Below, in pieces: positions 43,396 to 51,425 of a stretch of DNA of 64,000 bases. The position numbers were made by a program, and so were the translations under genes. Each line of letters starts with the position of its first letter. Position 1 is the stretch's first letter. The DNA is from Bifidobacterium goeldii (GTDB taxonomy: Bacteria > Actinomycetota > Actinomycetes > Actinomycetales > Bifidobacteriaceae), in the NCBI RefSeq assembly GCF_003951095.1, contig NZ_QXGL01000004.1, positions 62,001-126,000 on the forward strand. The letters are read 5' to 3'. Below the pieces are notes generated by a model. It was given only the letters and a program-made list of their open reading frames with translations, was not told the origin of the DNA and did not search any database.

Positions 43396-43435
43396 GAAAG
43401 GTCTCCCGTGAATTTCATTTCACGGGAGACCTTTC
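43396..43435 (+). terminator. Terminator of pgm
   Basis: A perfect 17-bp stem, gaaaggtctcccgtgaa / ttcacgggagacctttc, loop of 6 nt, then tattt. It lies 27 nt after the pgm stop codon. Confidence 0.9.
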
Positions 43436-43561
43436 TATTTCCGCATCTCCTATCCCCCAGTATCATTTCCGCTCCACGACACTATTCTCGCCCTATTCCC
43501 GCGATACGGCATCTGCCCCTCACCGTTGTCCCCCTCATCGGACGCGGTCAGCAGCATCTCC

Positions 43562-43754
43562 GTGCCCCGTATCAGCGATTTTGCTGATTTTGGCGATACG
43601 TGGCACACAACTCCAACGGCAACCAATCTCCTTATTTTTCAAAACCGCGGAATTCCAACGATTTCCAATTACAACCAATGCCGATCAAACCCCCGAACAC
43701 ACGCAGACCGTGCCCCGTATCCTCAAAATCGCGATTTTCCACGATACGGGGCAC
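43562..43754. repeat. 193-bp repeat, copy A
   Basis: Begins and ends with 45-nt palindromic units whose arms are GTGCCCCGTATC and GATACG[GG/T]GGCAC (43562-43606 and 43710-43754), separated by 103 bp. The same block occurs in the same orientation at 44999-45191 with three mismatches. It lies just downstream of the DUF559 gene. The 435-bp gap 43370-43804 holds this repeat and the pgm terminator; no gene is visible. Confidence 0.9.
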
Positions 43755-43804
43755 AAACGCACATGGCATCAACGCACGCCATTACTCAAGCGGAAGCCGA
43801 ACCA

Positions 43805-44737
43805 TTACTCTCGATCGCGCACGCTACAGGCCAGTCTTTCCAGAGACATGGCAACCAATTGAAAATCACAGGGCACACCACGCAACACCAACTGCCGTGC
43901 GATACTGAACGCGAATTCGACGCTGGCGGCATCATCGTCCAAAGTCATTGACGTTGCTACAAAAATCAGCCACCCACGTGCACGAGCGCGATCACGTTTC
44001 TCCTGATCACGCCGCCACTGCCACTTATCCGTACGATGCTGATCACCATCGTATTCAACTGCCACAAGCGCTTTGGGCCAAGCCATGTCTAGCGTCATCG
44101 GAACACCGGAACGAAACGTCATCCGAGGAATCACATAACCACGTTCCGGACACGGCAACCCGTATCGCCTCAACATCAGGCAACAGGCCGATTCCTTCGG
44201 AGACCCGGAGCCAGGCAGCACCAATCGTGACGCCTTTGCACAAGCGGCAGACCCTCTGCGAGAAGGCAGAGGATTCGCGAAATTCACGAAATCGCGATAG
44301 ACGCCCGAGGCGTCACGCCCTTTCGCCAACGATGGATTCCCTGCCACGGCGGTAACGACCGAATCCCCAAGCACCACCAAAGTCTCGAGCGGGACATGCA
44401 CAGCCAACTGCGCCCATGTGTGGAACAGGTCGAGAGCAAACACATAATCATTGATTCGCACCGGAATCGTCAACGACATGGGCGTCCACACATGCGAACG
44501 CAATGAAGCATCACGGATTCGAATACGCCGGCTCTTCGAGCTGGAAACTGTGTGCAACGCATTCATGTCGAGATTGCAGTGTTCCGGCAATGGTACCGAT
44601 TGCAACATCAGCGATGTGGTCATGCCGAACAGCAACGGTCGCCCCAAGCGCTTCGCCACCGCCGTGCAGCGCTCGATGGTCTCAAGCCGCCGAAGTTCCA
44701 GCCCAGCCGACATACCGGCCGACGTTCCGATCGGCAT
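43805..44737 (-). CDS. DUF559 endonuclease-fold protein with AbiEi-like N-terminal half
   Basis: About 310 residues. The C-terminal domain (near residues 205-300) has TLDMAWPKALVAVEYDGDQH and later DQEKRDRARARGWLIFVAT, the DUF559 form of the Vsr/restriction-endonuclease fold with its E-x-D-x-x-Q-H pattern. The N-terminal half (ETIERCTAVAKRLGRPLLFG) resembles proteins annotated as AbiEi-like in actinobacteria. I start at MPIGTSAG, preceded by GAGGTAATG; two Met codons up to 44767 are also possible, and longer frames run into a tandem repeat. It is flanked by 193-bp direct repeats, so it is likely accessory DNA. A defence or DNA-repair role is inference. Confidence 0.75.
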   Translation of the reverse strand: MPIGTSAGMSAGLELRRLETIERCTAVAKRLGRPLLFGMTTSLMLQSVPLPEHCNLDMNALHTVSSSKSRRIRIRDASLRSHVWTPMSLTIPVRINDYVFALDLFHTWAQLAVHVPLETLVVLGDSVVTAVAGNPSLAKGRDASGVYRDFVNFANPLPSRRGSAACAKASRLVLPGSGSPKESACCLMLRRYGLPCPERGYVIPRMTFRSGVPMTLDMAWPKALVAVEYDGDQHRTDKWQWRRDQEKRDRARARGWLIFVATSMTLDDDAASVEFAFSIARQLVLRGVPCDFQLVAMSLERLACSVRDRE

Positions 44738-44865
44738 GTCTGTCATTACCTCGAATTTCCCCCTCATGAATCCGACCGTATCAGGCGACGCAGCGATACA
44801 CCAGTCCCTCATACCACAAAAAGGTATGCCATTCAGTTCCGCGGGCTGGCGCAGTTTTGCCGCAT

Positions 44866-44919
44866 GCGCCCTGCGCATCATGCTCGTCGCCCGCGCCCTG
44901 CGCACCATGCTCGTCGCCC
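44866..44919. repeat. 27-bp tandem duplication upstream of the DUF559 gene
   Basis: Two 27-bp units (44866-44892 and 44893-44919, one mismatch) and the start of a third. From here to 44998 the sequence is repetitive (several gtgccct and tgccttgtg pieces) and I see no gene. The 524-bp stretch 44738-45261 contains this, repeat copy B and the DUF559 promoter region. Confidence 0.7.
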
Positions 44920-44998
44920 GCGCCCCATACACCCTGCACTTGTACCCTGCCCTGTGCCCTATGCCTTGTGCCCTGCTGTGCTCGGCACTCTACGCCTT

Positions 44999-45191
44999 GT
45001 GCCCCGTATCGGCGATTTTGCTGATTTTGGCGATACGTGGCACGCAACTCCAGCGGCAACCAATCTCCTTATTTTTCAAAACCGCGGAATTCCAACGATT
45101 TCCAATTACAACCAATGCCGATCAAACCCCCGAACACACGCAGACCGTGCCCCGTATCCTCAAAATCGCGATTTTCCACGATACGGGGCAC
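44999..45191. repeat. 193-bp repeat, copy B
   Basis: The direct copy of 43562-43754 with three substitutions. The palindromic ends are at 44999-45043 and 45147-45191. It lies upstream of the DUF559 gene and 70 nt before the displaced rnhA start, so the two copies bracket a 1.4-kb block. Confidence 0.9.
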
Positions 45192-45261
45192 GCCTGCATC
45201 TGCCGCACCTGCACTTGCCACGCCTGTACCACCGGGCAAGGCGCCGGCTATGGTGGTCTCC

Positions 45262-45423
45262 ATGACGATTACGGTATCAACAGACGGATCCGCACTGGGC
45301 AATCCCAATGCTGAGCCGTTAAGCAGACAGTCCGGTGGACTGTCTGTAGGCGAAGTGAGCGGGCGCAATACAAGCGCCCGCGAGGGGGCCATTGGGATTG
45401 CCCGAAAGGCAGGAACGAATTGA
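45262..45423 (+). pseudogene. Displaced rnhA 5' end, now an overlapping leader ORF
   Basis: ATG at 45262 opens with the same 16 residues as RNase H (MTITVSTDGSALGNPN), then leaves the gene at 45311 and reads through the repeat element for 53 codons in total. Its TGA (45421-45423) overlaps the TTG start of the working gene (45420-45422). The 48-nt copy (45263-45310) differs from 45421-45468 only by two synonymous third-position changes (GGA TCC against GGT TCA). It is either a dead remnant or a leader whose termination feeds ribosomes to rnhA. Confidence 0.7.
45311..45419. repeat. Two-hairpin repeat element inserted at the start of rnhA
   Basis: Hairpin A: cagacagtcc-ggt-ggactgtctg at 45324-45346, core CAGTCCGGTGGACTG. 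Hairpin B: gcgggcgc-aatacaa-gcgcccgc at 45359-45381. On its gene-proximal side 45386-45403 is an 18-nt inverted copy of rnhA coding bases 45455-45472. A ribosome site (aggcaggaacgaa) follows. Confidence 0.85.
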
Positions 45424-46550
45424 CGATTACGGTATCAACAGACGGTTCAGCACTGGGCAATCCCAATGGCCCTATGGGCTGGGCGTGGGCGGATCACGAG
45501 CCGCACGCAGGCGGCAAGCCTGGGCATGTGCATGAGGGCGATTGCGATGCGGGCGGCGCTACGAACGGTACGAATCAGATTGGCGAATTGTGCGCAGTAC
45601 TGGAAGCTCTGCGCGCGCATCCTGGTTCAGAACCGCTGATTATCGAAACTGATTCGCAGTATGCGATCAACTGCTCCACCAAGTGGGTGCACGGTTGGAA
45701 AAAGAACGGATGGAAGAACTCGCAGAAAAAGCCGGTAAAGAATGCTGCACTGATTAAGGCGATTGATGCTGAATTGGCGCATCGTGCTGGCTCAGTGAAA
45801 TTCGTGTGGGTGAAGGGCCATGCGGGCAATGCAGGCAACGAGAAGGTCGATGAGCTCGCACGTACCTATGCCGGCGACTGCCGCTCTGGTGTGGAGGATG
45901 GTTACCTGCCGCTTGAGGGATGGCAATCATTGCAAGCATCTGAGTATGCGCATGGATTGACAGTGCCTGCGGATGCGCAATCGTTGCTCGATGGCGCTAT
46001 TTCGAATGAGGAATATCATTTGGGCCGCGGCAAGCAATCGGAGTCATCGTCCGCGCCCGCTCATCATGATGATCACGGTACTTCTGTAGAAGCTGCCGCT
46101 TCGCCAGCAGCTAACAGTCGCAAGCCGTCGCTGGTTGATTTACTAACTGAGCCGGAGGGTGTGCCAGAACTCAACGCAGATGGTCCAGCACGCGAATCTG
46201 CCGATACTGCAGATGCTGCAGATATCACAGATACCGCGGATGCTGCTACCGCCGAGTCCCCAGCAGTTTCAAAGTCACCAGCACCAGAAGCACCAGCACC
46301 AGAAGTACCAGAACCAGAACCATCGCTAGAACCAGCACCCACTGCGCCCGCCAACACTGCGAATGCTGCGCAACCGCTCAAGCCGACCGTATTGCGCGCA
46401 TCTGGCACGTTGCGCTTCACTCCCCCACCAGCGTCCAGCCCAACGTTTGACGGCCGTCCGCGCTTAGTACACGGCATGATCGAGGTCGAAGGCTATGTGA
46501 ATGGCGATGGCACCATCACCATCAATGATGCACAGTTCTACATGCGCTAA
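45420..46550 (+). CDS. rnhA: Ribonuclease HI with long C-terminal extension
   Basis: Degrades the RNA strand of RNA-DNA hybrids. Residues 1-155 form the RNase H fold with all catalytic residues: Asp8 (STDGSALGNPN), Glu56 (IGELCAVLEAL), Asp78 (IIETDSQYAIN), Asp144 (NEKVDELART), and His134 in VKGHAGN. The usual protein ends here; this one continues for 220 residues: a linker, a Pro/Ala/Glu-rich stretch (about 255-320) and a conserved-looking tail LRASGTLRFTPPP...MIEVEGYVNGDGTITINDAQF. The TTG start follows GGCAGGAACGAA and overlaps the stop of a leader ORF that copies its first codons. The next ATG (codon 19) would remove Asp8. Confidence 0.88.
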   Translation: MTITVSTDGSALGNPNGPMGWAWADHEPHAGGKPGHVHEGDCDAGGATNGTNQIGELCAVLEALRAHPGSEPLIIETDSQYAINCSTKWVHGWKKNGWKNSQKKPVKNAALIKAIDAELAHRAGSVKFVWVKGHAGNAGNEKVDELARTYAGDCRSGVEDGYLPLEGWQSLQASEYAHGLTVPADAQSLLDGAISNEEYHLGRGKQSESSSAPAHHDDHGTSVEAAASPAANSRKPSLVDLLTEPEGVPELNADGPARESADTADAADITDTADAATAESPAVSKSPAPEAPAPEVPEPEPSLEPAPTAPANTANAAQPLKPTVLRASGTLRFTPPPASSPTFDGRPRLVHGMIEVEGYVNGDGTITINDAQFYMR

Positions 46551-46669
46551 CGACACGCACCCCGTGAACCGGACGCGAAGTAACACAAGGCAACAAATCC
46601 GATAGTATAGGTAGCGGACTCGAACCGAAGGTTTGAGGTGACTTCCCCGCTAAGGAGCATTGGAGCATT

Positions 46670-47368
46670 ATGGACAAGGCACAGCAGGATGCACTGAAGA
46701 AGGCAGCTGGTATTGAAGCCGCTAAGCTGATCGAAAACGGCATGATCGCCGGCCTGGGCACTGGTTCGACCGTGCGCTTCCTGGTTGATGAGCTCGGCCG
46801 TCGCGTCAAGGAAGAGGGTCTGCAGTTCACTGGCGTGACCACTTCTCGCCGCACGCAGGAGCAGGCTGAAGGCTACGGCATCAAGATTGTTGACATTGAC
46901 GACGTGGATCACATCGACATCACGATCGATGGCGCAGACGAAGTTGATAAGAACTTCAACGGCATCAAGGGCGGCGGCGCGGCTCTCCTGTGGGAGAAGA
47001 TTGTGGCCACCAACTCGAACAAGATCGTGTGGATTGTGGATGAGTCCAAGGTTGTGGACACGATCGGCAAGTTCCCGCTGCCGGTTGAGGTGATTCCGTT
47101 TGGCGCTGGCCACGTTATCAAGAAGTTCGAAGCGAAGGGCTACAAGCCGACGCTGCGTCTCGACGCTGATGGCAAGCCGGTGCGCACCGATGAGAACAAC
47201 TATGTGGTTGACCTGCACCTTGAGCGCATTGACCACCCGCAGGAGCTGGCTGAGGATCTCATCACCACCGTTGGCGTGGTGGAGCACGGCCTGTTCTTGA
47301 ACATGGTTGACAAGGTTATCGTTGGCGACCCGGACGGCCCGCGCGTGCTACTGAACCCCAACAAGTGA
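46670..47368 (+). CDS. rpiA: Ribose-5-phosphate isomerase A
   Basis: Interconverts ribulose-5-phosphate and ribose-5-phosphate, the step after Gnd and part of the bifidobacterial pentose shunt. The 232-residue protein has [16 protein letters not shown] near residue 26, [20 protein letters not shown] with catalytic Asp/Glu/Lys, and the C-terminal [10 protein letters not shown]. The start follows AAGGAGCATTGGAGC. Codon use is strongly biased, as for a highly expressed gene. Confidence 0.96.
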   Translation: MDKAQQDALKKAAGIEAAKLIENGMIAGLGTGSTVRFLVDELGRRVKEEGLQFTGVTTSRRTQEQAEGYGIKIVDIDDVDHIDITIDGADEVDKNFNGIKGGGAALLWEKIVATNSNKIVWIVDESKVVDTIGKFPLPVEVIPFGAGHVIKKFEAKGYKPTLRLDADGKPVRTDENNYVVDLHLERIDHPQELAEDLITTVGVVEHGLFLNMVDKVIVGDPDGPRVLLNPNK

Positions 47369-47410
47369 TCATCAGCACAACGATCGCGCGCATGTTCGCG
47401 TGATTATTAA

Positions 47411-47447
47411 CGATGGCTCTGGCTCCCACACGGAACCAGAGCCATCG
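47411..47447 (+). terminator. Terminator of rpiA
   Basis: A perfect 12-bp stem (cgatggctctgg / ccagagccatcg) 42 nt after the rpiA stop, with only a weak T-run. Confidence 0.7.
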
Positions 47448-47486
47448 TCGTATATGTTCACCATTTCGCGCGCTGAACAACAACAA

Positions 47487-47522
47487 AAGCCCCTCGCGGA
47501 CCGATGATCCGTCGAGGGGCTT
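47487..47522 (-). terminator. Terminator downstream of the bS22 gene
   Basis: AAGCCCCTCG pairs with CGAGGGGCTT; on the minus strand it runs into TTTTGTTGTTG. It lies 28 nt after the small ribosomal-protein gene. Confidence 0.85.
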
Positions 47523-47550
47523 CTTCATGCTCACCACGTGAGCGAAAAGA

Positions 47551-47640
47551 CTACTTGCGCTGGTGGCGAGTCTTACGCAGCAGTTTGCGGTGCTTCTTCT
47601 TGCTCATCCGCTTGCGGCGCTTCTTGATGACCGAGCCCAT
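47551..47640 (-). CDS. Small ribosomal protein bS22 (AURKAIP1/COX24-domain peptide)
   Basis: A 29-residue, extremely basic peptide starting MGSVIKKRRKRMSKKKHRK and ending in TRHQRK. This is the actinobacterial 30S protein annotated as bS22 or as an AURKAIP1/COX24-domain protein; mycobacterial relatives sit on the small subunit. ATG at 47640 follows GGGAGG, and a strong terminator follows the stop codon, so it is a self-contained gene. It is easily missed because of its length. Confidence 0.88.
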   Translation of the reverse strand: MGSVIKKRRKRMSKKKHRKLLRKTRHQRK

Positions 47641-47763
47641 CGTCAGCCTCCCTTACTTGAAAGATTGCAACTTGCCCAATAGTACACGAATTGAGGGACT
47701 TTGCACACCGGCGTTCCGTATCACCCGCAAATATCGCCCGCAAAACAGCACTATTACCGCTCA

Positions 47764-48402
47764 CTACAGCGGGAACTGCGGGTAGAAACGTCGTACCGCA
47801 TCCTTAGCGCCAGTCACTTGGAACACTACAGTATCGTTCTGCCAAACTGCTACGGCTTTTTTCGCATTATCAGCGTCAGTTTTTACCACGTAGCTGCCAG
47901 TGGTTTTGCCGGAGACTTTCACGTTGCCACTGCTGATATCTTTGCCGCTTAACGCACCAGTAAGCGCATCATATTGCTTTTTGGCAGCATCAGCATCAGA
48001 CCACTGCGCAACGATGAGCGTTACATCTTTTGCTTTCGTGCCGGTGGAATACGTTACTGTGTACTCCTCGAGTGGCGACGCACTACTCCACGCTTCAGTG
48101 CCCTTCGCTTTTGTGCGCGCGTAATTGAGCACGCTATCGGGCATTGCTTTCAGCAGTTCGGAAGCAGCATCAGGCAGCTTCGTAGCCTGAATCGTTGGCT
48201 TCGTAGGTTCCGACGTGGTTTGCTGCGTTGATACTGCATCATCAGTTTTGTTCAACGCCCAACCGGGCCACGCAAACGCGGATGCGAACGCGAGTACTAC
48301 CACCAGCGCGGCAGCAACGATCACAACGATCAGTTTGCCGTGAGATACAGTGCCATGCGTAGGGGGAACGGATTGATTCTTAGCCATGCTGCTCTTAGCC
48401 AT
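47764..48402 (-). CDS. Single-span membrane protein of unknown function
   Basis: A 212-residue protein with a short basic N-terminus, one membrane segment (about residues 24-47, LIVVIVAAALVVVLAFASAFAWP) and an outer domain of about 150 residues that ends in DAVRRFYPQFPL. The outer domain has alternating strands (EYTVTYSTGTKAKDVTLIVAQW) but no motif I can name; sensor or lipoprotein-like roles are possible. The start is MAKSSMAKNQ at 48402; the next ATG (48387) is also usable. The frame continues upstream for 75 codons, overlapping the radA start region, but without a ribosome site. It is divergent from radA. Confidence 0.7.
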   Translation of the reverse strand: MAKSSMAKNQSVPPTHGTVSHGKLIVVIVAAALVVVLAFASAFAWPGWALNKTDDAVSTQQTTSEPTKPTIQATKLPDAASELLKAMPDSVLNYARTKAKGTEAWSSASPLEEYTVTYSTGTKAKDVTLIVAQWSDADAAKKQYDALTGALSGKDISSGNVKVSGKTTGSYVVKTDADNAKKAVAVWQNDTVVFQVTGAKDAVRRFYPQFPL

Positions 48403-48516
48403 GCTGCCGATTGTCTCACGCGCGCATGACTCGCCCGCAAGACTACTGCGATGATCATCTGCAATTATCTGCGCGTGGAGCTCCGATTGTCGCGAAACCC
48501 CGATAGCGTCGCAAGT

Positions 48517-49911
48517 ATGGCAAAGTCGTCGACACAGTTCGTATGCTCTGAATGCGGTTGGGATGGTCCTAAGTGGGTTGGTCGGTGCCCGCAATGCGGC
48601 CAGTGGGGTACGGTTCAAGAGTTTCATGAAGCGCGCCCGAGCGCCGCTTCACGCACTGCGGCTCCTGGCCGCACATCGCGCACGCAACCTTCCGCGGGGC
48701 TGATCAGCGCAGCCACACCGATTACGGAAGTGGACACTGCGTCGGTTGCCCGTCAGCCTACTGGTTTTGGCGAGTTTGACCGCGTGCTAGGTGGCGGTAT
48801 TGTTCCCGGATCAGTGGTATTAGTCGCGGGCGAACCAGGTATTGGCAAGTCGACACTGCTGCTGGAAACTGCGGGCCATGTGGCTCATGCGCGCCCGGAT
48901 GCGACTGTATTGTATGTGTCTGGCGAGGAATCCCAATCCCAAGTACGACTGCGTGCTTCGCGCATTAATGCGCTAGCCAGCAATCTGCTCCTCGCATCTA
49001 CTACAGATCTTGGCACGGTATTGGGGCTGATTGAACGCGAGAAGCCGGCGTTAGCGATTGTTGATTCCGCGCAAACAATCGTCTCGCAAGATGTGGATGG
49101 TATTTCGGGCGGTTCTACGCAAGTACGCGAGGTGGCGAGCGCGCTCATTGACACGGCAAAAACGCTGAATGTGCCAGTGCTGCTGGTTGGCCATGTGACG
49201 AAGGACGGATCGATTGCCGGCCCTCGCACGTTGGAGCATCTGGTAGACGTCGTGTGCCAGTTTGAAGGCGACCCGGAGACGGCGTTGCGTATGTTGCGCG
49301 CGGTGAAGAATCGTTTCGGTCCGACCGATGAGGTGGGCTGCTTTGATATGAGCGGTGAAGGCATTGAAGAAGTCAGCGACCCTTCCGGACTGTTTTTGTC
49401 CGGCGCTGATGAGCCGGTTGAGGGTACGTGCGTGACATTTACGCTCGATGGTCATCGTAGTTTGCCGATTGAAGTGCAAGCACTGGTGACGAATTCTGTA
49501 CTGCCGACGCCGCGGCGCGCAGTGGTGGGCGTGGAGACGAATCGTATCGCTATGCTGACGGCGGTTTTGTACCGTCACGGCAAGGTGAATTTGCTGGCGA
49601 ATGACTTGTATGTCTCGACGATTGCTGGCGGACTGGCGAAGGAGCCAGCTTGTGATTTGGCGATTGTGGCTGCGTTGGCGAGCGCAGCGAAGGCACGACC
49701 GATTGCGCGCACGACGTGTGCGATTGGTGAGATTTCGCTTACTGGGCAGATTCGTCCGGTGCCTCGATTGGAGCATCGTTTGCGCGAAGCGGCACGTTTA
49801 GGGTTTACGACGGCAGTAACGCCGGTGATGCGCAAACGCGTGTCGATTCCCGGCTTACATATTGTTGAGGTTGCGCATTTACGTGATGCGCTGGAAGCGC
49901 TCATTCGTTAA
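48517..49911 (+). CDS. radA: DNA repair protein RadA
   Basis: A RecA-related ATPase that drives branch migration in recombinational repair. The 464-residue protein has the N-terminal zinc finger (Cys10, Cys13, Cys24, Cys27 in CSECGWDGPKWVGRCPQCGQ), Walker A GEPGIGKSTLL, the RadA-specific KNRFGPTDEVG, and a Lon-protease-like C-terminal domain (from about residue 300). I start at MAKSSTQFVC, the family N-terminus, though no strong ribosome site precedes it. Confidence 0.95.
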   Translation: MAKSSTQFVCSECGWDGPKWVGRCPQCGQWGTVQEFHEARPSAASRTAAPGRTSRTQPSAGLISAATPITEVDTASVARQPTGFGEFDRVLGGGIVPGSVVLVAGEPGIGKSTLLLETAGHVAHARPDATVLYVSGEESQSQVRLRASRINALASNLLLASTTDLGTVLGLIEREKPALAIVDSAQTIVSQDVDGISGGSTQVREVASALIDTAKTLNVPVLLVGHVTKDGSIAGPRTLEHLVDVVCQFEGDPETALRMLRAVKNRFGPTDEVGCFDMSGEGIEEVSDPSGLFLSGADEPVEGTCVTFTLDGHRSLPIEVQALVTNSVLPTPRRAVVGVETNRIAMLTAVLYRHGKVNLLANDLYVSTIAGGLAKEPACDLAIVAALASAAKARPIARTTCAIGEISLTGQIRPVPRLEHRLREAARLGFTTAVTPVMRKRVSIPGLHIVEVAHLRDALEALIR

Positions 49912-49985
49912 GCCCCTCAAAAAGCCACTTCATAGCCGCGCAAGCCGCTTATCCAGCACACTGCGCCGGCGTTCAGACAGCAGCA

Positions 49986-50017
49986 AGGCCCGCGCTGGTT
50001 CACTACCAATCGCGGGC
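49986..50017. terminator. Terminator-like hairpin between radA and ribF
   Basis: A perfect 8-bp GC stem (ggcccgcg / cgcgggcc) with inner pairing ttggt-like around a 16-nt loop, between converging genes. No T-run. Confidence 0.55.
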
Positions 50018-50059
50018 CCTACTCTGTCAGCAATACTCTGTCAGCAATCGTGACTGCTG

Positions 50060-51301
50060 TTACGCGGCAGTAATCGCAAGCGTTTCTTTAACGTTGCGGC
50101 CGAGTTCGTCTTTCAGCTCGTCAACGCCTTCGAACTTCACTTGCGGGCGCAGGAATCCAGCGAATTCGACGCGCACGCGGTGCCCATACAAGTCCAGCCA
50201 GTCGTTAGTAACAGCGTAGGCTTCAACAACGCGCTCGTGAAGCCCAGTAGTTTCACTGAAAGTTGGCTTCGTGCCAATGGAAATCGCAGCAGGCCAGCGC
50301 CATGGCGAGCCATCGGCAATACGCGCCTTATCGTCGGAAGCCACGCGGTTGGCATTGTTGGCATTATCTGACTGCGCGGCGTCGGTCGCAGTAGCATCGG
50401 CAGTATCAGCAGGTCCCATATCGACAAGCCAGCCGGCGTACACGCCGTCAACCGGCAGGTAGCCGACGACAGAGCCTTCATCAAGATTCGCGGTTGGGAA
50501 TCCGATAGTCCGGCCGCGCTCCTCACCGTGTACAACGGTGCCTTCAATAACATGGCGGTGGCCGAGAATCTCATTCGCGGCAACAACACGACCTTGGCTG
50601 AGCAGCCAACGCACGTTCGTAGAACTCCACACGCGATGCAGCTGCGCCTGATGCTTTTTGCTCCATGCGCGCAACTCAGCTTTATTCAGCCCTGCGAGCG
50701 GGTCAGCTGGCTCACCCCACTCGGCGGGCATCTGCGGCTTGGCATTCGCGGGAATGCGCACATGGCCAGGGCCACGATCGTCAACAATATCAAGCTCGAA
50801 TACGCCGGTGGCTGCGGAAAGCGTAGCAATCGCTTTCACATCGCCGGCACGATCTTTACCCATTGCAGCATCTTGGCCGAGCACGAGCGTACGCATACCA
50901 AGTTTGCCGACCATCTGGCCAAGGAAGAAGCGGTACGATTTCGCGGCAAATGCGAGCGTGTAATGCACAACAATCACTTGGTCGACGCCCAGTTCGCGCA
51001 TGATACGCAAACGTTCATCAACACCAGTTAACGCTTGCACATCGCGCACATCGTCTGCTGGATCCATGCCATCATGTGCGGCCGCATACGCGTGCACCAG
51101 GCCTGGGCGCGGGTCGAACAACACCACGATGGATAGTGCGCCGAACTTCTTGGCAAGTTCGACCGTGCGGCCGATCACTGCCTGATGGCCGCGGTGCATG
51201 CCGTCAAATACGCCGACGGTAACCACGGATTTGCGATCCAAGCTCGGCGTAGGCCAGCTGACCAAGCCAGCTGAGTCAGGAGTAAGTCGGGTGATGTTCA
51301 T
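50060..51301 (-). CDS. ribF: Bifunctional riboflavin kinase / FAD synthetase
   Basis: Makes FMN from riboflavin and then FAD. The 413-residue protein has the nucleotidyltransferase domain first (VGVFDGMHRGHQAVIGRT near residue 30) and the riboflavin kinase domain after about residue 235 (VVHGEERGRTIGFPTANLDEG, ISIGTKPTF). A low-complexity insertion of some 35 residues (Asp, Ala, Thr, Asn-rich, about 295-330) interrupts the kinase domain between its first strands, which is longer than the usual loop. It is the last gene of nusA-infB-rbfA-truB-ribF, 124 nt after truB. Confidence 0.94.
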   Translation of the reverse strand: MNITRLTPDSAGLVSWPTPSLDRKSVVTVGVFDGMHRGHQAVIGRTVELAKKFGALSIVVLFDPRPGLVHAYAAAHDGMDPADDVRDVQALTGVDERLRIMRELGVDQVIVVHYTLAFAAKSYRFFLGQMVGKLGMRTLVLGQDAAMGKDRAGDVKAIATLSAATGVFELDIVDDRGPGHVRIPANAKPQMPAEWGEPADPLAGLNKAELRAWSKKHQAQLHRVWSSTNVRWLLSQGRVVAANEILGHRHVIEGTVVHGEERGRTIGFPTANLDEGSVVGYLPVDGVYAGWLVDMGPADTADATATDAAQSDNANNANRVASDDKARIADGSPWRWPAAISIGTKPTFSETTGLHERVVEAYAVTNDWLDLYGHRVRVEFAGFLRPQVKFEGVDELKDELGRNVKETLAITAA

Positions 51302-51425
51302 GCTGTTCCTTTGCGAACTGTGTACAGTAGCTCTTCAATATGCGCATTCACTCTAGCAGTTTCAAGACTGGTACGGTATGGGTGGATGCCATCGAAGAGG
51401 CAATACGCGAAAAAATGTGCAGGGC

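Noticed and set aside
43805-44932. Full-length 375-codon reading of the DUF559 gene
   Set aside because: The first 40 codons translate the 27-bp tandem repeat (ARATSM units) and lack a ribosome site; a later start fits better.
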